Below, one piece after another: positions 36,233-44,211 of a DNA stretch of 64,000 nucleotides. A program made the translations under genes and the position numbers. The first letter of the stretch is position 1; each line of letters opens with the position of its first letter. The notes beneath the pieces were generated by a model. That model was not told the DNA's origin and ran no database searches. It saw only the letters and a program-made list of their open reading frames with translations. The DNA is from Verrucomicrobiota bacterium (GTDB lineage Bacteria; Verrucomicrobiota; Verrucomicrobiia; Opitutales; Opitutaceae), in assembly GCA_014584295.1 (NCBI GenBank), contig JACTNC010000059.1:1-64000 (forward strand). Direction: 5' to 3'.

Positions 36233-37311
36233 TGGACCTCGCACCTATTCGCGCCCAGATAGACAGCCTTGATCGGCAGATTGTTGAACTGCTGAATCAG
36301 CGCCTCGCGCTTGCAGCCGAGATCGGCAAGGTCAAGCGGAGCCAGGGCGGGCGGATCTACGTTGCGGAGCGCGAGGATGCGGTATTCCGGAAGATCAACG
36401 AGCTGAACCGCGGGCCGATCAAGAACGACGCGCTTCAGGCGATTTATCGGGAGATCATGTCGGCTGCAATCGCTCTGGAGAAACCGCTGCTCATCGCTTT
36501 CCTCGGACCGGAGGCCACCAACACGCATGCGGCGGCGATGAAGAAGTTCGGGGCGAGCGTGGATTACCATGCGATGGCTTCGATCAGCGATATCTTTACC
36601 GCGGTGGAAAAGGGTGAGGCGGACTACGCGGTTATTCCGATTGAGAATTCGACAGAGGGTAGTGTGCGCGAGACGCTGGATTGTTTTGTGGAAAGCGATC
36701 TGAAGATCGTCTCGCAGGTCTACCTTGAAATCACGCACGCGCTGATCTCGAACTCGAGTCTCGAGCGAATTGAGAAGGTGTATTCGAAGGACCAGGCAAT
36801 CGCGCAGTGTCGCCATTGGCTGCAGCGGCACCTGCCTCACGCCCAATTGATCGATGCGGCCAGCACGTCGCGGGCGGTGCAGATTGCAAAGGAGGAACCT
36901 GGCACCGCGGCCATCGCGAGCGAACTCGCCGCGCAATTCCACGGCGTTCCCGTGGTTGCGAAAAGCATCCAGGACAAGGCGGACAACACCACGCGTTTTT
37001 TTGTGCTCGGCAAGAAGCCTACGGGACATGTGGGCAACGGACGTGACATGACCAGCCTCCTCATTTCGCCTGATGATGAGGCGTCGGGACGCTCGGGCAC
37101 CCTGCTCAAGATGCTCATGCCGCTCGCTGAACGCGGCATCAATCTCTCGAAGATCGAGTCGCGTCCCAGCAAGAGGCGTCCGTGGGACTACTACTTCTTC
37201 ATCGACGTCTCGGGTCACTATGACGACCCCGAGTTGAAGCAGGCCCTTTCGGAATTGAAGGCTTTCTGCCCCCTCGTGAAGTGGCTCGGAAGCTACCCAT
37301 CGGTGGCCTGA
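36232..37311 (+). CDS. pheA: Chorismate mutase / prephenate dehydratase (P-protein)
   Basis: A 359-aa bifunctional enzyme of phenylalanine synthesis. Residues 1-85 are an AroQ chorismate mutase ('RAQIDSLDRQIVELLNQRLA'), 88-270 the prephenate dehydratase ('IAFLGPEATNTHAAAMKKFG', 'VIPIENSTEGSVRETLDCF', 'NTTRFFVLGKK') and 275-359 an ACT domain with 'GRSGTLLKMLMPLAERGINL' and the Phe-binding 'ESRPSKRRPWDYYFFID'. Feedback inhibition by phenylalanine is expected. It is co-transcribed with scpB, with overlapping stop and start. Confidence 0.95.
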   Translation: MDLAPIRAQIDSLDRQIVELLNQRLALAAEIGKVKRSQGGRIYVAEREDAVFRKINELNRGPIKNDALQAIYREIMSAAIALEKPLLIAFLGPEATNTHAAAMKKFGASVDYHAMASISDIFTAVEKGEADYAVIPIENSTEGSVRETLDCFVESDLKIVSQVYLEITHALISNSSLERIEKVYSKDQAIAQCRHWLQRHLPHAQLIDAASTSRAVQIAKEEPGTAAIASELAAQFHGVPVVAKSIQDKADNTTRFFVLGKKPTGHVGNGRDMTSLLISPDDEASGRSGTLLKMLMPLAERGINLSKIESRPSKRRPWDYYFFIDVSGHYDDPELKQALSELKAFCPLVKWLGSYPSVA

Positions 37312-37364
37312 GGGGCGGCGCGCTCGTCCGTGCTTTTCTCGGGTTTGGGTGCCCGCGTGACAGA

Positions 37365-37766
37365 TCAAAGCAGCCCGCGTCCAATGCACGCCAGCCATGG
37401 CGCGGCCAGCAGCACAAGCATACCAAGGCCGAGCATGCCTCCCTTCCTTGGATCAAAATCCATTAGCAGACGCTGCCACGAAAAGCCAAAATACCAGCGG
37501 CCGAGTCCCAGGTCATAGGCCAGCAGCAGTATCACCCAAATCAAGCCCGTGATCCATGCCTCTGTCTGACTGCGTATGCCAAGCCAGGGGACCGCCACCC
37601 AGGCAGTGAACAAGACCAGGAGGGATCCCGAAACCACGGTGACCCGTCTCGCTCGTTTGTCTCCGATGTGCCGGTTCAACCAGCGCACCCGCAGTATGCC
37701 ATGCAACGTTTCAATTGCGGCAATCAGAATGCCGACCAGCAGCGCCCGAAGCAGCAGCGCAATCAT
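37365..37766 (-). CDS. Small membrane protein of unknown function
   Basis: From the ATG at 37766 this is a 133-aa inner-membrane protein with four hydrophobic segments; ATGs at 37886 and 38048 would add Pro-rich, poorly structured N-termini. The segment 'ETLHGILRVRWLNRHIGDKR' between helices 1 and 2 and 'WYFGFSWQRLLMDFDPRKGG' before the last helix give it a distinctive look that I recall from uncharacterised membrane proteins in other Gram-negatives. No function is known to me. It is convergent with pheA. Confidence 0.62.
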   Translation of the reverse strand: MIALLLRALLVGILIAAIETLHGILRVRWLNRHIGDKRARRVTVVSGSLLVLFTAWVAVPWLGIRSQTEAWITGLIWVILLLAYDLGLGRWYFGFSWQRLLMDFDPRKGGMLGLGMLVLLAAPWLACIGRGLL

Positions 37767-38107
37767 GCGCGGAAGGTTCAGCGCATTTGGGTGGAGTGCA
37801 AGGTCATCCGTCTGGATTGGCGCGGTGAGAGGGTGTTTGGCTGGAGCAGGTGGGCGCGGTTCAGGCCGTGTTCCGCTCGAGTTCATCAGAACGCTCTGTT
37901 TGCAGTGAAACCCTGATCCAGCGCAGTTCAGTGGGGGCAATTCGCAGCAGTCTGTCGCTGACATGCTTCCCGGCTTGCGTACTCTCTTGCCAGATAACGG
38001 CTGGACCCCTTGCGCCGGACCTCCTTCAAACGATACCTCCAACCTCACTTTGACGCAGATTGCTTAAAAACGAATCCTCCCGTCGCCGGTCAATTGGTAG
38101 AAGGGCA

Positions 38108-38379
38108 ATGTCCTTTGCCGTGGTCTTGTTTGTGCTCATCATTGTTGGGGCGATCGTTGGATCGATTTTCCGATGTTACACCCGCGACCTGGCAGCGGCG
38201 ACGGTTCTCGCTGAACAGGGCAGCCTGTTGGTTTCCACAGCTTGCGGCCCGATTGAGGTGCAGCAGGCGGGCTCGCCGGCATCTGGCTCGGAGAATCTGC
38301 GATTCCGAGTGTCTGGCTCAGCAGCCTTCCGGACCTGAGCGACATCCGCAAGCTGTGCCGACAGCTTTCACGCGAATAA
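38108..38379 (+). pseudogene. Probable alpha/beta-hydrolase remnant
   Basis: An ATG at 38108 begins a frame with a transmembrane or signal segment ('FAVVLFVLIIVGAIVGSIF') followed by 'LLVSTACGPIEVQQAGSP', which resembles the lead-in of many alpha/beta hydrolases (x-T-x-x-G-x-I-E-x-x-x-x-G). The expected nucleophile-elbow core does not follow. Instead the frame stops at 38338, while a different frame after the TGA at 38256-38258 region reads 'SVWLSSLPDLSDIRKLC' to a stop at 38379, looking like a C-terminus. This fits a gene that lost its middle by deletion. It could also be a real 76-aa membrane peptide. Confidence 0.4.
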
Positions 38380-38398
38380 TCCGTCGAGGCAGCATCCT

Positions 38399-38893
38399 CT
38401 AACCCTTCGTCGAGGCGTCGGGTGGGGAGGCCCACACGATGAGCCAGCCGCTTTCCTGGTCGACGTAGACGAGGGTGGACTCGGCATTCTCGGACTGCAC
38501 ATATTCGGCGCGAGCGATTGTAGCGCGGGAGAAGGGCGTGGGCGAGGGCGCACGCAGGTACAGGATGAAGGCCACAGCTGCGGCAGCGCCGAGTGATAAT
38601 GCCGGGATGCCCCACCGCAGCCAGGGGCTGCTCCATCCGTTGGTTTTCCTTTCGGCGCCACGCTCCCCGCGAATGCGGTTGCGGAGTGTCATCCACTCCT
38701 CGCGCGAGGATGGATTGGGTACCGCCTCTTGGGATTTCTTCAACGAAGACAAAAGCGTGGAGAGCAGATTGCGCTGTCGGCGGCAGGCTTCACACCCGGA
38801 AACGTGAGCCTCCAACTCGGCGAGCTCCGTTGCGGTCAGGGCACCATCGGGCTCGCTGAGGAGGAGGCGTTCTATCTCGTTGCAGGTGGGCAT
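38399..38893 (-). CDS. Zinc-finger anti-sigma factor
   Basis: A 164-aa single-pass membrane protein of the zf-HC2 anti-sigma type. The zinc motif 'LEAHVSGCEACRRQ' (H-x3-C-x2-C) is near residues 29-38, followed by a linker, a transmembrane helix (about 95-112, 'ALSLGAAAAVAFILYL') and a short periplasmic tail. It should hold the ECF sigma factor encoded at 39859 inactive at the membrane. Unusually, two exported-protein genes lie between sigma and anti-sigma. Confidence 0.82.
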   Translation of the reverse strand: MPTCNEIERLLLSEPDGALTATELAELEAHVSGCEACRRQRNLLSTLLSSLKKSQEAVPNPSSREEWMTLRNRIRGERGAERKTNGWSSPWLRWGIPALSLGAAAAVAFILYLRAPSPTPFSRATIARAEYVQSENAESTLVYVDQESGWLIVWASPPDASTKG

Positions 38894-38938
38894 GGCACCG
38901 AAGAGGCAAATGTAGCCGTGAAATGTCGGGTGGATGGA

Positions 38939-39325
38939 TCAGTAGCGGCTGTAACCACGACTCGCGACGATGCGGTCGTTGCAGCCATGCCCATGATCAA
39001 TCCAGACGCGCTCCATGCGGGTTTCGTAGCAGCCTCCAATCTGGCGACGGATGCGTCGGCCACAGGAGTCGACGGTGACAACCCAGCGTGCGGGCACCCA
39101 TACCCGCCGGCTCACGGTTTCCCAATGGCCATTGGAATGACCATGCACAATGACGGGTGGCGGGCGATGGTCATGGCGATCCATGTTGGAGCCCACGATG
39201 ACGCCCCCGATGAAGCCGCCGATGGCGGCGGCAATCTTGTCGCCCCGATCGCCCGCACGGACCGGCGATGCCAGGGCGGCGAGTGTGGCGAGCGTTGCAG
39301 TGACGGTAAGGATTTTGGTCTTCAT
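38939..39325 (-). CDS. Exported Gly/His-rich small protein
   Basis: From the ATG at 39325 (39343 is also possible) this 128-aa protein has a signal peptide ('KTKILTVTATLATLAALASP', cleaved after VRA) and then a glycine-zipper-like stretch ('AAAIGGFIGGVIVGSNM'). The rest is rich in His and Arg with 'RRVWVPARWVVTVDSCGRRI' and a CYE cysteine. Glycine-zipper parts often insert in or attach to the outer membrane. The family is unknown to me. The gene lies just upstream of the anti-sigma factor and is probably a target or partner of the sigma system. Confidence 0.65.
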   Translation of the reverse strand: MKTKILTVTATLATLAALASPVRAGDRGDKIAAAIGGFIGGVIVGSNMDRHDHRPPPVIVHGHSNGHWETVSRRVWVPARWVVTVDSCGRRIRRQIGGCYETRMERVWIDHGHGCNDRIVASRGYSRY

Positions 39326-39433
39326 GATGATGGTGGTGTTCATTCACTCAGACGAATCTCGTCGTGCCTTTATTCGCGCAATTTTTGTGAGTTGCAACTT
39401 ATTGAAAGGAAGTCACTTGGGGTTTAGGTTCAC

Positions 39434-39868
39434 CTACCGAGCCACCACGATGACCGCATAGACCTCGCCACGATTGCCTGTTTCCGGACCACCGAGCACG
39501 GCGGGCACTCCCGGTCGCAGCGAGAGGCCGGTTCGCATGAGTACACCTTTTCCGTGACGCCAGGTGGCATCGATGCGACTGCTGTTTTCTCCGGCAATTT
39601 CGAGTAGAAGCTGGTGGCCCCTGCCCAGGGAAATCTGTCCCTTGCCCGGCGCGGAGATCCGGGTGCTGCCTTCTCCCACCAGCCGAAAGCTTTCGAAGCG
39701 GAGGATTCGTCGCAGAGTCGCCTCATACGGCCTCAGCTGGGCATCGGATGGACCGGGCGACTTGGATGCCGTGACGAGAATCGCGTTGATTTCAGCGGCA
39801 TGAACGCGAGCGTGCGAGAACAGCACGGCGAGGGCGAGGAGGGCGATGAATCGGAATGTCAGTCGCAT
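39434..39868 (-). CDS. Exported protein of ECF sigma operon
   Basis: A 144-aa protein with a clear signal peptide ('RFIALLALAVLFSHARVHA'). The mature part has beta-rich segments ('RLVGEGSTRISAPGKGQISL', 'HQLLLEIAGENSSRIDATW') that suggest a small beta-barrel or sandwich. I do not recognise the family. Its start overlaps the end of the sigma gene by 10 bases, so it is translated from the same message. It is likely produced whenever sigma is active. Confidence 0.65.
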   Translation of the reverse strand: MRLTFRFIALLALAVLFSHARVHAAEINAILVTASKSPGPSDAQLRPYEATLRRILRFESFRLVGEGSTRISAPGKGQISLGRGHQLLLEIAGENSSRIDATWRHGKGVLMRTGLSLRPGVPAVLGGPETGNRGEVYAVIVVAR

Positions 39869-40479
39869 GGCAAATCCTTGAGTTGTTTGAGCATGAGGCG
39901 GCGGGCGTGGTGAAGGCGTGACATCACGGTGCCCACCGGACAGTTGAGCGTGGCGGAAATTTCAGCGTAGGATAGACCTTCAATCTCGCGCATGGCGAGC
40001 ACGGCGCGCGGGATGGCTGGCAGCGAGCTCATGGCCTTCTCAATGCGATTGGCGCGATCATTCTGCTCGGCCTGCGCTCCGGGATCGGGTGACGGTGTGG
40101 GAACTTCAAAATCGACATTTGAACCATCCTCATCCCTTCGGCCGCCGAGCGGCAGGAATCGGTTGTACCACCTTCGACATTTCCGCACGTGATCAATAGC
40201 GCGTCGTGTTGCGAGTGTGTACATCCAGGTCGAGAACCGGGACTCGCCTCGGTAGGTCCCGAGTTGTTTCCATGCGGAGAACCAGATCTCCTGGCAGAGA
40301 TCGCGGGCATCCTCGCGATTGCGCACGATGGCCACGACGCGGCAGAAAATTCGGTCGTGATGCCTCTGCATGAGTTCTCCGAAGGCGCGGTCGTCTCCCG
40401 CGCACGCCTGCGCGATCAGACCCGATTCAACATCCGCGGAATCGTGATCCTCAGGGAGCCCCGTTTTGGTTTGATCCAT
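39859..40479 (-). CDS. ECF-family RNA polymerase sigma factor
   Basis: A 206-aa extracytoplasmic-function sigma factor. Region 2 is 'GDDRAFGELMQRHHDRIFCR' with 'RDLCQEIWFSAWKQLG' and 'STWMYTLATRRAIDHVRK'; region 4 is 'LPAIPRAVLAMREIEGLSYA' and 'LNCPVGTVMSRLHHARRLM'. A Pro/Asp-rich linker joins them. On the minus strand upstream, GTCTAA (at 40549-40544) resembles an ECF -10 element, hinting at autoregulation, although no clear GGAAC box is seen at the usual distance. It heads a four-gene group ending with its anti-sigma factor. Confidence 0.88.
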   Translation of the reverse strand: MDQTKTGLPEDHDSADVESGLIAQACAGDDRAFGELMQRHHDRIFCRVVAIVRNREDARDLCQEIWFSAWKQLGTYRGESRFSTWMYTLATRRAIDHVRKCRRWYNRFLPLGGRRDEDGSNVDFEVPTPSPDPGAQAEQNDRANRIEKAMSSLPAIPRAVLAMREIEGLSYAEISATLNCPVGTVMSRLHHARRLMLKQLKDLPCD

Positions 40480-40653
40480 GCAGGCAGGCGGCAGTTTGAA
40501 AACTAAGGCGATTTGATCAAGGGGACATGCAGTGTGTTCCCCATTAGACGCGCCGGGGGGCCGGACGGCTACCGTCGAATTTGAGCCCGACAGCCGTTTG
40601 CTTGACGTTTGTGAGGTGATGCTGACGAATCATGCTCAACCCCAAAGGATGCC

Positions 40654-42237
40654 ATGCGCATGAACACGGTGAGATTTCTGAGCTTTGCAGCGGTTTGCTT
40701 TTCAGCGTTTCTCGGGAGGGGCGCGAGGTGCATCGCATCGATTTCTTGCAGACCGGCGCGCCGCTTGTGCGGATTTGCGCTACTCGCCTGTGGATGTGCG
40801 GTTGCTGCAGGCCGGCCGCCCAACATCGTCCTGATTCTGGCGGACGATCTGGGGTATGGCGACCTCGCCTGTTATGGTGCCACGGACCTCCGGACACCGA
40901 ACATAGACCGACTCGCGGCGAAGGGCACACGTTTCACGAGTTTCTGCGTTGCACAGGGGGTCTGCACGGCCTCCCGGGCCGCGCTGTTTACCGGATGCTA
41001 TTCCAACCGGGTCGACATGAGCGGGGCATTGAATCACCTCAGCCAGACCGGGCTGAATCCTCGTGAAACTTTGTTGAGTGAACTCCTGAAGCGCGAGGGC
41101 TATGCCACCGCGATCTTCGGCAAGTGGCATCTTGGTGATCAACCTCCCTTCCTTCCGACGCGTCGCGGCTTCGACAGGTGGCTTGGCATCCCATATTCGA
41201 ACGACAACGGCCCGCTGCATCCGGTCACGAAAAACCTGCCGGCGCTTCCCTTCTACGAGAACGAAACGGTCATCGAAAGAGACCCCGATCAAAGTCAGTT
41301 TACTCGTCGACTGACGGAAGGCGCGGTGGACTTCATAGCCGAGAATCGTGAGCGTCCGTTTTTCCTCTATGTGCCGCACATCATGCCGCACGTTCCGATT
41401 TTTGTGAGCGATCGATTCCGCGGGAGCAGCGGACGAGGGCTCTACGGGGACGTGATCCAGGAACTCGATTGGTCGGTCGGGGAAATTCTTGGCGCGATCA
41501 AGAATTGTGGATTGGAGCGCGACACACTGGTTCTCTTTGCTTCTGACAACGGGCCTTTTCTTTCCTATGGAGACCACGCAGGTTCGTCCGGTCATTTGCG
41601 AGGGGGCAAACTGACGGCTTTCGAAGGTGGAGTACGAACACCATTGATCGCGTGCTGGCCTGGGCGTGTTCCTTCCGGTCGAGTCACGAATGAACTTTTC
41701 TCAGAAATTGACCTGCTGCCGACGCTGGCAAAGTTGGCTGGTGCAGGGCGCCCTGCGCTGAAGATTGATGGCCTGGACTTGAGCACGTTCCTGCTCGGTC
41801 AGCGGGGTGCGAAGGGGCGGCGCGAGTTCTGGTATTACAATGGCGACGAACTCCACGCGGTTCGCCTCGGCAAATGGAAACTGCATCTGCCGCACGACTA
41901 CCTTGAGGTTGCCGCGGAGCCGGGTCGCGATGGAAAACCTTCCAATTGGGGCAAGATGAAGCCGATGTCGCACGAGCAGTCCGGCATCCGCGGGATAGCG
42001 AGCCGCCATGGGTATCGCGTGGAGAAGATCGGGCTCGTCCTCTACGATCTCGATTCCGATCCGGGGGAAACCCGGGATCTTGCCGCGGATCGACCTGAGG
42101 TCGTGGCCGAGCTGCAGGGCGTAGCCGCGCGGGCACGTGCGTCACTGGGCGATACGTTGACAGGCGTTCCCGCCGCGGAAAAGCGGCCCGCGGGAGATGC
42201 GCGGGTGCTAGGGTCCGTTTCGACATCGGTGCGTTGA
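40654..42237 (+). CDS. Type I sulfatase (first of tandem three)
   Basis: A 527-aa exported sulfatase. The long N-terminus includes a hydrophobic stretch ('CGFALLACGCAVAAGRPPN') that serves as signal or anchor; alternative starts at 40660 or inside are possible. 'IVLILADDLGYGDLACYGAT' holds the Asp pair, the formylglycine motif is 'CTASR' (Cys104), 'KWHLGDQPPFLPTRRGFDRW' is the conserved Lys-His block and 'FASDNGPFLSYGDHAGSSGH' the second metal site. The architecture resembles arylsulfatase-A/GalNAc-6-sulfatase-like enzymes. It probably acts on a sulfated glycan in the periplasm. Confidence 0.88.
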   Translation: MRMNTVRFLSFAAVCFSAFLGRGARCIASISCRPARRLCGFALLACGCAVAAGRPPNIVLILADDLGYGDLACYGATDLRTPNIDRLAAKGTRFTSFCVAQGVCTASRAALFTGCYSNRVDMSGALNHLSQTGLNPRETLLSELLKREGYATAIFGKWHLGDQPPFLPTRRGFDRWLGIPYSNDNGPLHPVTKNLPALPFYENETVIERDPDQSQFTRRLTEGAVDFIAENRERPFFLYVPHIMPHVPIFVSDRFRGSSGRGLYGDVIQELDWSVGEILGAIKNCGLERDTLVLFASDNGPFLSYGDHAGSSGHLRGGKLTAFEGGVRTPLIACWPGRVPSGRVTNELFSEIDLLPTLAKLAGAGRPALKIDGLDLSTFLLGQRGAKGRREFWYYNGDELHAVRLGKWKLHLPHDYLEVAAEPGRDGKPSNWGKMKPMSHEQSGIRGIASRHGYRVEKIGLVLYDLDSDPGETRDLAADRPEVVAELQGVAARARASLGDTLTGVPAAEKRPAGDARVLGSVSTSVR

Positions 42238-42297
42238 TATCACTCTGGGTGGTCAAAGTCATTGCGGTTTTGTTGACCCGGCCGCATCTTCCCTTGC

Positions 42298-44061
42298 GTG
42301 AAGAGATCCTGCCTTGCCCTGGCCGTGCTGATTGCTGTGTTCGCGCTGATGGGTCACTCGTCGGCCTTTGCCCGTCCGCCCAATGTCATCGTGATACTTG
42401 CGGACGACCAAGGCTGGGGCGACCTGGGTTTCAATGGCAACCGTATGGTTGCCACGCCTCAGATCGATGCGCTGGCGAGATCGGGGGCGGTGCTGGATCA
42501 TTTTTATGTTTCGCCGGTTTGTGCACCGACGCGTGCGGAGTTTCTGACCGGGCGCTATCACACACGCGTCGGGGTTCGCGGTGTGCAGAATGGAAATGAG
42601 CGGTTGAATCTCGGTGAGCGTACCATTGCGGAGGTCTTTCGCGATGCCGGTTACGCCACCGGACTTTTTGGGAAATGGCACAATGGCGGTCAGGGTCCGT
42701 ATCATCCGAATGCGCGCGGGTTTGCTGAGTTTTACGGCTACACTCAGGGACACTGGCCGAGTTATTTCGATGCCGAGGTGGAGCACAATGGCCGACGCGT
42801 GCGCAGCACGGGATACCTGCCGGACGACGTGACCAACCACGCCATCGAGTTTATCGGGAAAAACCGTGCGCAACCCTTCCTCTGCTATCTCGCCTTGCCC
42901 ACGCCTCACTCGCCCATGCAGGTACCGGACAAGTACTGGAAACGCTTCGCCGATCGCGAAATTACCCAGACGGGCACTCCTCCGGCTGGCCAGAAGGAGG
43001 ATCCGAATTTCACTCGAGCAGTCCTGGCAATGACCGAGAACATCGACGACAATGTTGGCCGACTGCTTCAGAAGTTGGCTGCACTCGATCTCGAGCTGGA
43101 CACGATCGTCGTGTACTTCAGCGACAATGGTCCGAACAGTTGGCGATGGAATGGAGGCATGAAGGGCCGAAAGGCCTGGACCGACGAAGGTGGAGTACGT
43201 GCGCCTTGCATCATCCGATGGACCGGCAGGATCCCGTCCGGGCATCGTGTGAAAGGCATCGCGGGTGTCATCGATCTTCTCCCCACGCTTGCGGACATGG
43301 CGGGCATATCGATGAATTCGCGGAGGCCTCTTGATGGGGTGAGCTTGCGCACCTGTCTGGAAGAAAATGCGGCGCCGCCAGCCCGTCTGCTCTTCTCCGA
43401 GAATTCAGGCAAGGTCAGTGTCAGGTCCGCAACTCATCGCCTTGATGCGGCGGGTGAACTCTTCGATATGGAAATGGATCCGCGGCAGACAAAGAATGTG
43501 GCGGCGCAATTTCCCGAGGTCACTTCACGGCTGAAGGACGCGGTTGTGGCCTGGAAGCGTGATGCGATGGTGCCAACGAAGTCCGAGCGCCCATATCCTG
43601 TGGGTTTTGTCCCGCTGCCCAGGGCCGAGTTGCCCGCGGGAGAGGCGACTTCCGCAGGTGGCATCCAGCGCAGCGCAAAGTGGCCGAACTCCTCCTATTT
43701 CAAGGACTGGAAATCGATAGAGGACAGCATTACCTGGCCGATTGACGTACTGACGGCTGGACGCTACCGCATCGAGATTTATTACGCCTGCGCACCCGCG
43801 GATGTGGGCGCGACTGTGGAGGCGGCTGTTGGTCCTGTGAAGATTAGCGCGAGGCTTGAGACGCCCAACAATCCTCCCCTTGTTGGCGCGAAGAATGATC
43901 GCGTGAAACGCGAGGAGTCCTACACGAAGGACTTCCGTCCCTTTGTTGTTGGTGAAGTCACGCTGCCAGCGGGCAATTTTAGTCTGACCCTGAGAGCAAC
44001 AGACATTCCCGGGAAGCAGGTGATGGAAGTTCAGGCTGTGGCGCTCACGCTGCTGCGCTGA
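42298..44061 (+). CDS. Sulfatase with C-terminal beta-sandwich domain
   Basis: This gene starts at a GTG (42298), giving 587 aa with a signal peptide cleaved near 'SSAFA'. The sulfatase core has 'VILADDQGWGDLGFNGN', the formylglycine motif 'CAPTR' (Cys75), 'LFGKWHNGGQGPYHPNARGF' and 'YFSDNGPNSWRWNGGMKGRK'. After about residue 450 comes an added domain of about 130 residues ('WPIDVLTAGRYRIEIYYACA' ... 'VGEVTLPAGNFSLTLRATDI') that looks like a carbohydrate-binding-type beta sandwich. It follows the previous sulfatase by 60 bases, so both are likely co-expressed. Confidence 0.88.
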   Translation: MKRSCLALAVLIAVFALMGHSSAFARPPNVIVILADDQGWGDLGFNGNRMVATPQIDALARSGAVLDHFYVSPVCAPTRAEFLTGRYHTRVGVRGVQNGNERLNLGERTIAEVFRDAGYATGLFGKWHNGGQGPYHPNARGFAEFYGYTQGHWPSYFDAEVEHNGRRVRSTGYLPDDVTNHAIEFIGKNRAQPFLCYLALPTPHSPMQVPDKYWKRFADREITQTGTPPAGQKEDPNFTRAVLAMTENIDDNVGRLLQKLAALDLELDTIVVYFSDNGPNSWRWNGGMKGRKAWTDEGGVRAPCIIRWTGRIPSGHRVKGIAGVIDLLPTLADMAGISMNSRRPLDGVSLRTCLEENAAPPARLLFSENSGKVSVRSATHRLDAAGELFDMEMDPRQTKNVAAQFPEVTSRLKDAVVAWKRDAMVPTKSERPYPVGFVPLPRAELPAGEATSAGGIQRSAKWPNSSYFKDWKSIEDSITWPIDVLTAGRYRIEIYYACAPADVGATVEAAVGPVKISARLETPNNPPLVGAKNDRVKREESYTKDFRPFVVGEVTLPAGNFSLTLRATDIPGKQVMEVQAVALTLLR

Positions 44062-44211
44062 TTTTGTGAAAACCGAATTGAATTGATCAACGGGCGCCTG
44101 ATTCCGATTCCCGCCTGTTCAACGAGACGAAAGGAATGGTAATCGCGGTTCGCGGAGAATAGGGTCAGTCTCGACGGTTGGAAATCCATCCCGTCATCCC
44201 CACCTACGACC

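Noticed and set aside
36208-37398. Minus-strand frame of 396 codons antisense to pheA
   Set aside because: All three PheA domains are clear on the plus strand; the shadow is Arg-rich with no motif.
40521-40542. GGGGACA...TGTTCCCC hairpin upstream of the sigma gene
   Set aside because: Only short arms with a bulge, and located in the likely promoter region; no terminator or riboswitch features follow.
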